Shown here one piece after another: positions 27,736 to 39,286 of a stretch of DNA of 64,000 nt. The stretch spans positions 12,652,273-12,716,272 of the forward strand of contig CM020510.1 of NCBI GenBank assembly GCA_009823395.1, given 5' to 3'. The stretch is from Thamnaconus septentrionalis (lineage: Eukaryota > Chordata > Actinopteri > Tetraodontiformes > Monacanthidae). Every line of letters begins with the position of its first letter. Position 1 is the first letter of the stretch. The notes beneath the pieces were generated by a model that saw only the letters and a program-made list of their open reading frames with translations, searched no databases and was not told the DNA's origin. A program made the translations under genes and the position numbers.

Positions 27736-29403
27736 CGGGGTGGCTGAGTGGAGTGGGGGTTCGGTTTCAAGGCTGGGAGCGGGACTGATAGAGAGGCTCG
27801 CTGGCAAAAAAAAAAAAAAAAAAAAAAAGGGAATTGCAAATAAGCAAACAAAAATGTCTTAAATGTGTAAATTAGGGAGGAAACTAAGAGGGAAAAGCAG
27901 CTTTTTTCCCTGCAGACTCGGAGCCTCAGATGAGAAGGGGAGCGGCGAGACGTGATCAAGGGGAGCCGCCGAGCGCCGCGGCAGGCGTCAGGATGAGCAC
28001 TCAGCCCGCGACTGGCAGCCTCCCCTTCCCCAGTCAATCATTCATTACGGAGCCGAGCGGCGGCGGAGCGCCTCCTCTTTTTGACCCGTCATATTACCGC
28101 CTCTGTAAACTCCTAATCCTCCCTTCGTTAGACGGTGTCAACAGCCGACACGCTCTCACCCCTGCAGACACTCCCCCGCCTCGGAGCCCTGCCGGGAACC
28201 CGCTCTGATAAAAAAAAAAAAAAAAAAAATTTCAAATTTAATAAGGTGGAACGACACAACTTTATAGACATCCCTTTTTTTTCAGGGCCTTTCAACACTT
28301 TTCCTTCCAACTCCGGCCTATTTTTCGGCGCTTACAAAGGGAGTCCTGCCGCTAATTAGCTGCCTTTTGTTTTGTTTTTCTCTGCAGACAATGTTCACCG
28401 CGGACAAACGGCAAGGAAGTCTGACTCCAGCCCTGCGCTCGTTGGCTCCTTTGTGCCTCGGGGGCTGTTCCAGAGCAGGTGAAAGCCTGGAGGCAGGAAC
28501 CCGGAGCATCAGCACTTCTTCATCCATTACGCCTCTTTCATGGGGAGCTCGTCTCCCGGCGTCTCTGCTGGTGCCCGGCGAGATGACTGCTATAATGAGT
28601 CCAACAGATGAAAGCTCAGCGGGACAAAACAACACTGAAATGCAGCTACACACAGACACACACACACACACACTGGTTCACACCAATCAGAGGATGTCCT
28701 TTTTCTTTTTTTACTATTTGTATTCAGACCAATTGCAGTCGACATCTTGCTGATAACAAACAAAAGCAAACTAACCATCAGGTTCATCATAATAAGATCA
28801 CATGTCCAACTGTCCTTGCACATATACACACACACAGAAACGCACACACACAGACGCGAGCAGTATGTGGTTGGGCTTTAGGTATAGGCCCTCCGATATA
28901 AGCTGACAGATACCAGATCGTAAATACTCCAGGAAATGACAGGCCTGATTTGGGACGGTCCTGAGTTTAGCCGGATGTGACAGTGTCACAACAAAACGAC
29001 GGCGGCAAAAAACTAAGAGTGAAGAGCGGCAAAGTTCATTCTTTTCCTTCAGAGAAAAAAAAAAAGGAAGGAAAAAAGGAAAAAGAAAAATCATCCTTTT
29101 GTAGTCTGGCAGGATCTTAAAATATCTTTCAAAAACCCACGGTGCGTGTTTGTGTGTGTGTGTATATGTGCGCGTGCGCGCGCGCCCGTCTGCGTGAGAT
29201 GAACTTTGTGACGGCTGAGACACACCTACCACATAACACGGTTTGAGGGATGTTAATTACCATACAAAATCGGCAAATGGCATCCTGCCCCATATGTCCC
29301 ACTTTCCTGGCGAGGAAGATGGAAATGAGGTGGGCTAGATTTGATTGTGACACGCTTGCCCGTCTGTGCGTCGCTGTGTGTGTGTGTGTGTGTGTGAGGT
29401 GCC

Positions 29404-29406
<3 letters not shown>

Positions 29407-29439
<33 letters not shown>
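29407..29439. repeat. poly(A) tract of 33
   Basis: Single-base run directly after a GT repeat at 29377-29396; no retroposon body was recognised next to it. Confidence 0.95.
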
Positions 29440-29443
<4 letters not shown>

Positions 29444-30109
29444 CTAATATTCAGCGCGGCTCACCACCACCAGAACTAATGGAAGTAGACAAAATGTCTC
29501 TGCTGCCATCTTTGTCTCGCATCCGCTCAGGGTGAGCCTCCCCCCCGCCGCCACCGCTGCTGCTCTCCCTCCCCCCCGTGCTTCTCCGCTCCCGTTTCCC
29601 TCTTGAAAAGGAGGGTGACAGCGGCATAAAATGGTGGCGAGCAAATGTGCCTTCCATGTGGCAGCGGCGGTGGGGGTGACGAGGGCAGGCTGAGGCCAGC
29701 GCTATCGCTTGTGTGGCTGCTGCTCTGAACGGGCTGGACGGCCGCCACGGAGGATCAGGGCCGAGCTGACGAGACGACAGCCGATGCAAACAATGGGAGA
29801 AGAAGAGGCGGGCCCCCCCCCCCCTCCCCGTCACCCCTCCTTAACAGGAAACAGATCTTCGACGGCTTCAAATCCGGCCCCCCACCCCAAAAAAAAAAAA
29901 AAAACTGCGTGTGGATTGTTGTTAACCAGCTACGCATCGGTCAGTAATTTATAGCAGCAAGTTTCGCAGCATCTTAAACTCATTGAGCCGTGATGCAATG
30001 CTCGAGGTCCTGGTGCATGCTGGGAAAAAAAAAAAAAATGCAAATTCCGGGGGGCCTCTTTTTTTTTTTTCCCCCCCCAAAGTGCATTCATTCAAGAATT
30101 AAACTACCG

Positions 30110-30340
30110 GGGGAGGCAAACTCCCGGCCTGTGCTTGCGAGTCATTTGTGGAGGGAAGCTGTCAGTTGACCCCGAGCCGGGCGGATGATGAAGCAGGGGC
30201 ATAAATCACGGGGTGAAACAAGGCAGACCCCTCCGATTCATTAATGGAAATGATCTGTCAATATGCTGGAGTCAATTCACACGTGTCAGCTGGGCCCGGC
30301 GCACAATGGGCCGGCCAACTTATGAACTCCCGGCACCACT
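30110..30340. promoter_or_regulatory. candidate conserved non-coding element
   Basis: A unique, repeat-free stretch with ATTCATTAATGGAAATGATC, CTGTCAATATG and CACGTGTCAGCTG (E-box-like). It lies 6 kb upstream of mab21l1. Confidence 0.3.
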
Positions 30341-30637
30341 CCGGCGAGTCCATAAAACAACTGGCACCGCGGCTGGGGAGCACCCCGAGACGCCTCCCCT
30401 CTTGCACGGACCACCAGATGACACAGATGGGGCGAAAGCAAACAAAGACGGGGCTGCCTTTGTAGGGAGAGGGACCCCTTTCAAAAGCCATTCATGCAAC
30501 AAATTGGGGAAATCTGGCCGTGCAACTCTGCGGGGCTTGCTCTTTTATTAGCATGAGCCTGACGTCACAGTAAGTGAAATCAGATTTATGGCCCTCTGCT
30601 ACAAAATGTGGTTAAAATCAAGCGCACTTTTAGAACT

Positions 30638-30683
30638 TTCTTCTTCTTCTTCTTCTTCTTCTTCTTCTTCTTCTTCTTCTTCT
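30638..30683. repeat. (TTC)n microsatellite
   Basis: About fifteen TTC units; GAA in nbea sense. Confidence 0.95.
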
Positions 30684-30959
30684 TTTTAAACTACGCTAGG
30701 CAGCAGCGGTTTCGCTATGTTAACCAGGAACAGCCTTTTTATGCATGAGTCACAGAAACAAACAGGACACCCCTTTTATTTTCTTTAAAGAATCTTGGTC
30801 AATAACTTACTTAGATCAATTCTCTTCTTTTGACTCATTGTTACAGATTTATTCAATTCTGACCAAAAACCCAAAACCCATTGTAATGTCTTATTTTTTT
30901 CATTCCAGCCTTGAGCGAAGCAGTAGTGTGCATTAATTTATCAAAAACAAATAAGAAAA

Positions 30960-31410
30960 ACCGGACAAAAAAAATGAATAGTTCTCCAGAAAACAGTATG
31001 TTTAGCCCTCTGTTTACAGCCTCTTGCAAAAAGACACTTCTTGTTTTATCAAACCACCCTGACAATCTGTCTTTGGAGCCTTGGCTCAAAAACTTTGATG
31101 TCATGACATCACAAAGGGATGATATCCAGAGCTGGTCTAAGTCCACAGTCTCTGGGAAATGGAGCAAGTTGAATAAGTAAAAGATGGATTGTATGTTGCA
31201 CTGCAGGTTAGAGGCACACACTGTTGTTGTAACAAGGCCAATGGGATTTTTGCATATGATGGGAGCTTTACAATTCAGTAACTTTAATACATCTCTACAA
31301 ATTCTTCGATTTCTGAAAGCGAAGAAAATTGTGAACTTTTCTCATTAAACTAAAAAGAAACGTTTTAGAGAAACGGTGGTTAAAGACATACGGGACCTTT
31401 AAACTTAATT
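30960..31410 (+). repeat. TGACATCA-core dispersed repeat, copy 5 (longest)
   Basis: Runs from GTTTAGCCCTCTGTTTACAG (31000-31019) through a modified core TTTGATGTCATGACATCACA (31094-31113) to a GGGACCTTTAAA end near 31391-31402. It gives the best view of the full roughly 450-bp organisation. Confidence 0.7.
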
Positions 31411-31836
31411 GAAGTTCATTTTTTTTTTCTAAATGTTATAACTTAAAGTGTGTAGACTGCTGTTATGAGCCTCAGGGAATAATTGGGACCAGAGCTGCTG
31501 CTAATATTAACTACATGTATTTAAGGTCCACCTCCATTTAACGGCGACATAAAACAGCGTCGGTTTAGAGAGACTAAAGGCAGCCAATCAGTTCAAGCCT
31601 TGTTTCCATGCAAGCCATTAAAAATGTGCACGAACAGTTTCTCTTCGGAGGCACAATTTCTTGCCCCCTCCTGCTCTCTCCCTCAGCTGCACACCCAGCA
31701 GCGCCTGCCTGCGCTGCTGCTGCTGCTGCCGCAATCTGCATAGAGAGACATTTGTCATCATTAGCCCGGCTCTGACAGTTGGCACCCGGCACCTCAGATC
31801 TGTAGGACCGGCAATTATGAACCCTTCATCCCTTAT

Positions 31837-31854
31837 TTAGGCAACGTTGCCTAA
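31837..31854. other. perfect 18-bp palindrome
   Basis: TTAGGCAACGTTGCCTAA equals its own reverse complement. It sits in a repeat-free AT-rich context in the mab21l1-hosting intron. Confidence 0.9.
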
Positions 31855-34800
31855 TTTCATCACATGGGCCTTCGCAGCAGCGCTTGATTAATAAAAATCC
31901 TACATACATAAATAAATAAAATGCCTCCAATTCGAAAATGAGCTTCCACCTTTACGATAGGCAAAGAAAGAGGTCAGTTGGAAAAAAACCAAACAAAACA
32001 AAAACACAACACAACAGCGAGTGTGCAGAGGGGACAGCAGATGAGCGTCATGGGGTCAGTGGGCAGATGATTACAGCGCCCACCTTCAGATGACAGACAT
32101 CTCGGAGGCATTGAGATTAATCACACTGCTGCCGCCGCCGCTGCTGTTGTGTTGCATTTTCAAGCACGGAGAATGAAAGCCAGGCGCCATTAATGCACAG
32201 AGACAAAAAAAAAGAGAAGAAGAAACACTTTAAAATACGCCGCAGCCTAGTTAGCGGAACACCACCGGGATAATAGGGCGGCAGAATTCCTCGCACCAAC
32301 CCCGAACACGCTTGATGTTAACTACTGTCATGTAGAACAAAGTACAATGTGCCCAAAGTACAATGTGCGCTAATAAAACCGGCTTTAAAAAATGGCTGCA
32401 AAAGCACTTTTTCAAAACATCCCGTGCAGGAGACGGTAACATTGTGGGGTGAGAACAATGAACCATAATCACGGGTTTTATTAGCTTGCTGTAATAGTCT
32501 TCCAGCAAACAAAACTCAAGTGTGTTGGTCCCAAATTCATGCAAATGCATTCATGTAATCTATCACAAAGGGTGACAAGAGTACCATATTGCAGAGGGGA
32601 GGGGTGAAGGGCCAAATGAAGCTGAGACAATCAATTAAGTTTCATAATTCACACTTCCCCCCCCCCCCCCACAACCCCACCACCATGCATAAGTCGGATC
32701 TATCAAATCTACATAATGCAGATCAGGCTGGTGTTTCCTGCTTGTGTCTGTTGTGTTGAGACTGTGTGTGTTGACTCCATCACTGGATGATCTTTCAGAG
32801 CCGCTGGCAGTGGCCCAGCTCCCCGACTCCTCTGAGGGCCAACAACCAACACACCGCGGAGAATAAAACAAATGAATGGACGCGAACCAAAGGGGGTCCG
32901 CTGAGCAGCTCCAGGGCCCGAAAATTAACTGGCGTCCTGCAGTGAGACCATATTGCTCAGAAAAATAGTGCTCCGTTATTAAAAAGAAAAAAAAAAAGAA
33001 AAGAAAGAAAATCCCGTTGACAATTTCATTTGTGATAAATAAAATGATAGGCTGTGTCACCGGGAGTGGCCATCCCATGAGATTAAATGAAATTATTTCT
33101 CACAGCCAGAGAGCCAGTGTTTGTTGTCACTTCTATCAAGTGATGCTGCTTTTAATCTGATTTATATAGAAATATGTCATCCCATTAAGTCCACTTTGAC
33201 TAATCTGCATGCAAGCCTTTGGGCTAGCTAGCTGATAGACTCCCTGTCGATTGGTTAAGGCTGGAGAATCTCTTTTCTCTTCGACATGGAGTCGCCAAAA
33301 ATTAAATAAAAACATATTTGAGGCCTCACTTGAACTTGAGTAATTGGATTTTTTTTTTTTAATAATAATAATGTTAGAAGTCTAATTATGATTTTAGCTG
33401 GTCACAAGGGGTGTAATCCATCTTAACACTGAGTAAATGCAACACTTATTGACATTGTTGGTTAATAGTAATGAATTAAAACGGTAAATTGAATCTCCGG
33501 TAACTATTAGCGTCTCTCCATGAATACAGAAAATGTCTGGAGGACAGCTTTGACTTTTAAATGTCCCCTTTTTCTAATCCAATTCAGAACCTGCAACTTC
33601 AAAGGAAACGTTTAAAGCCATATACACTTGAGGACAATAGCGTTTTCCTTCGCAGTCTCATCTCCCAACAAGTCAAGACACCCGTCGACCTCATGAACAG
33701 CCCAGTTAACACGACAAGCAGTCTGCCTATAAAAAGATTAAAAGAGAAGGAGTGAATAAGGGTTGAGGCATGCCGTGGAAACAAAGAGGCCTTCAAAACA
33801 CGGTCACATGCTCACTCAAAATTAGGGGGAGGTAGAAGTCATTGTGTTGATTTACACGATCCTGCATGGGTGTGTATTTTTTTCCCCCACTCAAAATCAA
33901 GGGGGGTCTTGATGCAATCTCGGCTTCATATATCACAGTGAGAATGCCTCTGATAGGCTGGCGACACAGCTCGCCATGTGCGCCGTCATGGCGGAGATAC
34001 GGCACAGAGGAGCGGATTGTCCGAGAGCCGCGTAGACCCGGCCGCTGGCGGAGCGCTCCAGCACTGCTGCAGAGAGCAGGTTGAGTTACTGTGAGATCCG
34101 TGCAGCCACATGCTTTAGATTAAGAGGTGATAATCCCAATGAAAATCCAACCCCCCTCTTCACCCTTGCCCCCCCCCAGGAAACCGAAGATAGAGCGCAA
34201 AACTCATGAAGTGACTTGAGGCGAGCTGCACCCCGAGACGCCAGGCCGGCCTGCTTCCAATAAAGACAAGTACCTGCTGGGCCACAGACAGACAGACAGA
34301 CAGACAGTGAGGCAGTGGGAGCCAGAGAGAAGCACTACCAGCCTTGGGAGGAGTGGACGGAGGCTTTTAGCTGCATCCCAGCACCAGGCAACATTCCACA
34401 GTGTTCCCTACATTATCCAGAAACATGTCAGTCGGATTCAACATCTTTTATCTGGAATTTTTTTTTTATATAAAAACAAAACAAAACATTGTAGTAAAAC
34501 ATTTTTAAACACCCACCCTCCGCCTCTCTACCCCTTTCTGTTTAATTTCACCATCTTCAGTTCGCAACTGGAATTCAATTAGGAGCCATTTCATATATTT
34601 CTGATAAGCAAGTGAAATCATCAGTGGGACTGGACTGGGCGCTACTGGGAGCTACTGGGAGCGTGTCACTGACAAGCGGTGGCGATAATGGGAGTCACCT
34701 ATCAATCAGGGTCACCCCCCGCCCCCTTTTTTTTTTCTTCCACACGTGCCACTTCCTGCTGCCTCTCTCGAGTCGTCAGAGGCTGACGGCGCGCGGCGCT

Positions 34801-35981
34801 TCGCCCCCATAATGTCTGCTCTCATGCACTTGTGACTGGAGTGGAGTTGAGTGTAAATGCCTTTGTGTTCCTTATCTGATGTGTGCAGCATCCTCTTTTT
34901 GAAGTGCTCTTCAAAGGACGCAGTGCACCCCGCGAGATGGAGCGCCATGCAGCGCCGTGATGAGAGCCAGAGAGGGTTTAGTGTAAATGCTGGATCATTA
35001 CTGCGGATCACTGTCTGCGTCACACACAGAGAAAGTTTCGGGAAAAAATGATAATAATAATAAAACAATATCAAAACATGGCGGAACCGAACGTAGAATA
35101 ATAATTAATAGTCGCCCAGATCATTAGTAATATTCTTTTAGATTCATTATTCAAAGCACTTCCAGACAAAATGTATTATGGTATTATAATCATTTTTGTG
35201 AACAAAGGAACTATTTATCTTTACTAATTAAATATTGCGAAAAATAAACCGCAATTACTGTTTGATAATTTTATATCCAAATAAGTTTGATTATTTTCGG
35301 AATACCGGAATTAAAGAACAACATTGACGATTATGTAAAAATATATTAATCATAAATATTTTGCAAAGAAAAGCACACGTTTCATAGGTTAATAAATTCG
35401 ACAATTTTCAATAATAAATAAAAGAAAGCTCTTTTTAGATTCTGTCTTGTACTTTCGTTTGAAGACGGACAAATACGCGCGCAACAAATGAGCGGCTGCA
35501 GCCGAGCAGAGCAGCAGGACGTTCCCGCAGTGAAACACCAGAGCCTCCAACTGCCTCCCGTTCACAGCCGTGATAATTAATGTGTCGAATACAGACACAC
35601 AGCTGAATTTTTTTTTTCAAAAAGCGAATGTTTTCAGGGTTTAGGGGTCGGAAACAATAGGCACAATCATCACAAACTGAATTGTACAATTAAAGCCACG
35701 CGTGAGATTTTTTTAATTAATATGAAACGATCGAATGCAAAAAAGAAAAGAAAGGGAAAAAAATTGAAATCGAAACCATAATTACTCCACGACAATTTAA
35801 TATGTAAAATGAAGTGTATATATATATTTAAACAAAATAGACAATACTCGAAAAAAATCTAAGAAAATGTAAATAAGTTGTTATCCGGAGGCATAAATAA
35901 GCATCAATTCAGCCACATTATTTAGTGTCCAGACTTAAAATGTAGCAGTCCGAGAGCAGAGAAGAAGAATAAGAATAAGAA

Positions 35982-36012
<31 letters not shown>

Positions 36013-36022
36013 AAGGAAGAAA

Positions 36023-36050
36023 AAAAAGTAACGCTGAAAAAGTAACGCTG
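36023..36050 (+). repeat. perfect tandem 14-mer (AAAAAGTAACGCTG x2)
   Basis: AAAAAGTAACGCTG occurs twice head-to-tail, immediately after a GAA-rich tract (35960-36020) and about 100 bp before the TATA-like element of mab21l1. It could be a slippage product or a duplicated binding site; nothing in the sequence decides between them. Confidence 0.8.
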
Positions 36051-36117
36051 CCTGTTTCCTTCGCGACCTGCGTGGATGCGCTTGCGCTCCTCGACACACC
36101 ACTAACTACCTGTACTT

Positions 36118-36205
36118 TTTTTATATACCCGCACACAACACCCGGGCACAGAATTTGTTTTCCGATAAACCGGGAAGCGGTGACGTTGCAGGCCGCGATT
36201 GGACG
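36118..36205 (+). promoter_or_regulatory. candidate mab21l1 promoter (TATA-like, CRE half-site, inverted CCAAT)
   Basis: A TATATA stretch at 36122-36127, preceded by T-rich sequence, is followed by TGACGTTGC at 36181-36189 and ATTGG (inverted CCAAT) at 36198-36202. This sits at the point where AT-rich sequence gives way to a CpG-rich block that runs into the CDS. The CRE half-site and CCAAT lie downstream of the TATA, so the true start site may instead be downstream of these. The assignment is inferred from composition and position only; no transcript data are visible. Confidence 0.35.
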
Positions 36206-36230
36206 CGCGGGGCCGAGACTCCTCCCCCTT

Positions 36231-36437
36231 ATGAAGGAGTGTGCGAGTGTGTGCGTGCGTCTCCCCCGTTGTAAAACACAGCAACACCGGGCGTCTGCGT
36301 CAGGAGGGCACACACACTCCACTCTGCGCAAATTACGCGGACACCTGAACTGGCAGGGAGATCAGAGAGAAAGCCAGAGATATTTTTTCCTTTTTACTGC
36401 TGTTACTGCTGCTGCTGCTGCAGCCTCACAGGGTTGA
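36231..36437 (+). other. 68-codon upstream ORF in mab21l1 leader, ending in poly-alanine
   Basis: An ATG at 36231 opens a 68-codon frame that closes at TGA 36435-36437, about 290 nt before the mab21l1 start and in a different frame. Its last residues are six alanines encoded by a run of GCT codons plus GCA GCC (36408-36425), then SQG. If the promoter is upstream of 36231 this would be a translated uORF. No protein family is recognised, so it is more likely regulatory, or non-functional, than a protein gene. Confidence 0.3.
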
Positions 36438-36438
36438 T

Positions 36439-36568
36439 ATGGACTTTTAATGAGAGCAACCTGCGAAAAAATTTTTTCGAGGACTTGATCGCAGCACTTG
36501 AACGCAGTTTTTACATCGCAACAGCTGTGAATGTTGTGCTAGAGTATTTTCCGCGCATGTGCTTTTAA
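36439..36568 (+). other. cluster of four minimal uORFs upstream of mab21l1
   Basis: Every ATG between 36438 and the start codon opens a very short frame: 36439-36450 (MDF stop), 36450-36488 (MRATCEKIFSRT stop), 36531-36542 (MLC stop) and 36557-36568 (MCF stop). The first two overlap as TAATG, a stop-restart arrangement. The last is in frame with mab21l1 and is separated from it only by its own TAA and 53 open codons. Such leaders often reduce or gate translation of developmental genes; that role here is inference. Confidence 0.4.
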
Positions 36569-36727
36569 GCACACTTTCCCCGGCTGCTGTCTAATAAAGA
36601 GACATATATTTTTTTCTTTCTAAATAGTTTCCTTTCTTCTCTAAAATTGGCTCCCGTACAAACAGCCGCGTTGGATCCCTCGGCTTACTGCGAGACTCCG
36701 GTCTATAATCCGGATCTCTGCCCTAAC

Positions 36728-37807
36728 ATGATAGCCGCCCAGGCGAAGCTGGTGTACCACCTCAACAAATACTACAACGAGAAATGCCAGTCTCGCAAGG
36801 CCGCCATCTCCAAGACCATCCGCGAGGTGTGCAAGGTGGTGTCGGATGTCCTGAAGGAGGTCGAGGTGCAGGAGCCGCGCTTCATCAGCTCCCTCAGCGA
36901 GATGGATAACCGCTTCGAGGGGCTGGAAGTCATCTCGCCCACCGAGTTCGAGGTGGTGCTCTACCTCAACCAGATGGGAGTATTCAACTTCGTGGACGAC
37001 GGCTCGCTGCCCGGCTGCGCCGTGCTCAAGCTGAGCGACGGCCGCAAGCGCAGCATGTCGCTCTGGGTCGAGTTCATCACCGCCTCCGGTTACCTCTCGG
37101 CGCGCAAGATCCGCTCGCGGTTCCAGACGCTGGTGGCGCAGGCGGTGGATAAGTGCAGCTACCGAGACGTGGTGAAGATGGTGGCGGACACCAGCGAGGT
37201 GAAGCTGCGCATCAGGGACCGGTACGTGGTGCAGATCACGCCGGCGTTCAAGTGCACCGGGATCTGGCCGCGGAGCGCCGCGCACTGGCCGCTGCCGCAC
37301 ATCCCCTGGCCGGGACCGAACCGCGTGGCCGAAGTCAAGGCGGAGGGCTTCAACCTGTTATCCAAAGAGTGCTACTCGCTCAACGGCAAGCAGAGCTCGG
37401 CGGAGAGCGACGCCTGGGTGTTGCAGTTCGCCGAGGCCGAGAACCGGCTGCTGCTGGGCGGATGCCGGAAGAAGTGCCTGTCGGTGCTCAAAGCCTTGCG
37501 GGACCGTCACCTCGAGCTGCCCGGCCAGCCGCTCAACAACTACCACATGAAAACTTTGGTTTCCTACGAGTGCGAGAAGCATCCGAGGGAGTCGGACTGG
37601 GACGAGAACTGCCTCGGCGACCGGCTGAACGGGATCTTATTGCAGCTCATTTCGTGCTTGCAGTGCAGAAGGTGCCCGCATTACTTCCTGCCCAATCTAG
37701 ACCTCTTCCAAGGGAAACCTCACTCGGCGCTAGAGAATGCGGCCAAACAGACTTGGCGACTGGCGAGAGAAATACTGACCAACCCCAAAAGCTTGGAAAA
37801 GCTCTGA
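36728..37807 (+). CDS. mab21l1: mab21l1: Mab-21-like 1, intronless nucleotidyltransferase-fold protein
   Basis: Complete single-exon ORF of 359 codons, MIAAQAKLVYHLNKYYNEKC to TNPKSLEKL, ending in TGA. The length equals vertebrate MAB21L1. Family knowledge: the protein has a cGAS-like nucleotidyltransferase fold, no established enzymatic activity, and is required for eye, craniofacial and cerebellar development. Visible residues include the pseudo-catalytic PTEFEVVLYL strand (E73, E75), and R51, Q233 and R247, all intact at positions linked to human MAB21L1/2 disease. L1 rather than L2 is supported by YHLNKYYNEKC, EMDNR, AHWPLPH and the SLEKL end. The start at 36728 has A at -3 and is the only ATG giving the family N-terminus. 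The gene lies antisense inside an nbea intron. The CDS is GC-rich compared with its AT-rich flanks. Confidence 0.98.
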   Translation: MIAAQAKLVYHLNKYYNEKCQSRKAAISKTIREVCKVVSDVLKEVEVQEPRFISSLSEMDNRFEGLEVISPTEFEVVLYLNQMGVFNFVDDGSLPGCAVLKLSDGRKRSMSLWVEFITASGYLSARKIRSRFQTLVAQAVDKCSYRDVVKMVADTSEVKLRIRDRYVVQITPAFKCTGIWPRSAAHWPLPHIPWPGPNRVAEVKAEGFNLLSKECYSLNGKQSSAESDAWVLQFAEAENRLLLGGCRKKCLSVLKALRDRHLELPGQPLNNYHMKTLVSYECEKHPRESDWDENCLGDRLNGILLQLISCLQCRRCPHYFLPNLDLFQGKPHSALENAAKQTWRLAREILTNPKSLEKL

Positions 37808-38745
37808 GGTAAAAATAATAATGATGATAACAACGGTGATGATACAAATGTGGTAGCCGAAGTCGTCTTTTAAAACATCGTGCTAAAAGGGGGCCTAACG
37901 AGCTCGTACACGGACAGGAAAATATTGCCAATCAGTCTGCAAAAGTCTTGTGAAATGTCACAGTCGTTGAATTTATTTTGGCCCAGTCTGTGTCGAGAGA
38001 AATTTTATTTCCTAAATGTGACAGTTTCGACATTTCCAGTGCACTTTTTGGCGTTGCAAAAATTGGCGCTAGAAAGACTTATTTTCTCTGCCCGCAACAC
38101 AGTTGCTTTAAATCCTCCATTTTCTTCAAAATGCTTTACGATAAAGCCTCGAACAAATTCGAAATGAACAAAAATATTAAAACACACATCTGTACATTTT
38201 TTACTGTAAATATATTCATAGATTGTGATTCAAGTGGTCTGAAATTGTGAATGTTGTTCTGTGACACGTAGGATCCACCTGTTTAAATCTACTTCTCACT
38301 TTTCTTTTTTAATTATTTTTTATTTTTAACCTGGTGGAAACGTTCTTAATTTATACTTGCAACAGTGGTAGTCTGACTGTCCTGTTTCCAATGACAGTGT
38401 CATCATTTTTTTTTTTGAAAGTTTACATGTTAATGGTATCGGCGTAAACACACCACCTTTGTTATACATTGAAAACATTCCATCGATTTACTTGAATTAT
38501 TATTTAAATTTCTCGGACAAAAGAGAGGGAATGTTGATTTCTATTTCTCTCTACTTTGATTTAGCCTACATGATTAAAAAAAATGAAAATGATAACATAT
38601 ATATATTAAATAAATATATTACAGTTTTAATTGAAAAAAATGCACTTGAAATACACTGGATTATAACATCTGTGATCTTTTTTTTAAAAAAGTTTCTGTC
38701 TCTGATCTAATTTAAGGAGCTAATAAAACGAGCTGTTTTATATTT
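37808..38745 (+). other. probable mab21l1 3' UTR
   Basis: An AT-rich stretch follows the stop codon. It contains a Pumilio-type word TGTAAATA at 38205-38212 and candidate poly(A) signals AATAAA at 38609-38614 and 38722-38727. The second is followed by a T/GT-rich segment (TTTTATATTTGTGTTGCG), as expected downstream of a cleavage site. This length fits a roughly 0.9-kb 3' UTR. Extent is inferred. Confidence 0.5.
38722..38727 (+). terminator. candidate mab21l1 poly(A) signal AATAAA
   Basis: AATAAA with a GT/T-rich element 10-25 nt downstream, about 915 nt after the stop codon. It is the best-supported of the candidate signals in the 3' region. An upstream alternative is at 38609. Confidence 0.5.
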
Positions 38746-39053
38746 GTGTTGCGTTATGGTTTTATTTAAAGAAAATGTTTTTTTTTTTGATAGTGGGACT
38801 TGTAAGATATAAATCTATGCAATTGCATTAATCTAGCCCATCTTAATTTTCAGGATCGAAATTGGGTTTTATTAACCATCTCGTGTTTTCGTTTTAGCGA
38901 CGGACACGCTGTTGGTTTTTGTTTAGATATAAAGAGAAAAAACCGCGAACAGCTGAGCAGCGTAAGTGCGCGATTTACTGTGAATTCGGGGGACTTATTG
39001 AACAAAGGATGCTGCATAGGGCAAGTGCAACAGGGCAGGTACACTCTCTGAGC

Positions 39054-39157
<104 letters not shown>

Positions 39158-39286
39158 CAAAGCCGCGCTTTCCACAGCAACAATAATAATAACACAACAT
39201 AAAGCGGAATAACGCGCATTAATACACCCTGGAGAGCTTATACACTTGCACCCGCCGCACTTGTGCGTGTGCGTGAGTGTGTTTAC

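Noticed and set aside
29407..29439. Poly(A) tail of a processed pseudogene
   Set aside because: The upstream sequence is a GT repeat and unique intron; no coding remnant or target duplication was recognised.
36647..36727. Upstream 27-codon in-frame extension of mab21l1 starting at TTG
   Set aside because: TTG is not a normal vertebrate start, and 36728 gives exactly the family N-terminus MIAAQAKL. The open frame is noted only as a possible readthrough extension.
36641..37300. 219-codon ORF on the minus strand opposite mab21l1
   Set aside because: It is the antisense of a GC-rich conserved CDS, rich in R/H/L from codon mirroring, with no family match and no splice context.
36728..37807. Identification as mab21l2 (host lrba)
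   Set aside because: Diagnostic residues (YHLNKYYNEKC, EMDNR, AHWPLPH, SLEKL) are of the L1 type, and the host exons read as NBEA rather than LRBA.
37153..37812. 219-codon plus-strand ORF overlapping mab21l1 in another frame
   Set aside because: Shadow frame of the conserved CDS, with low-information composition.
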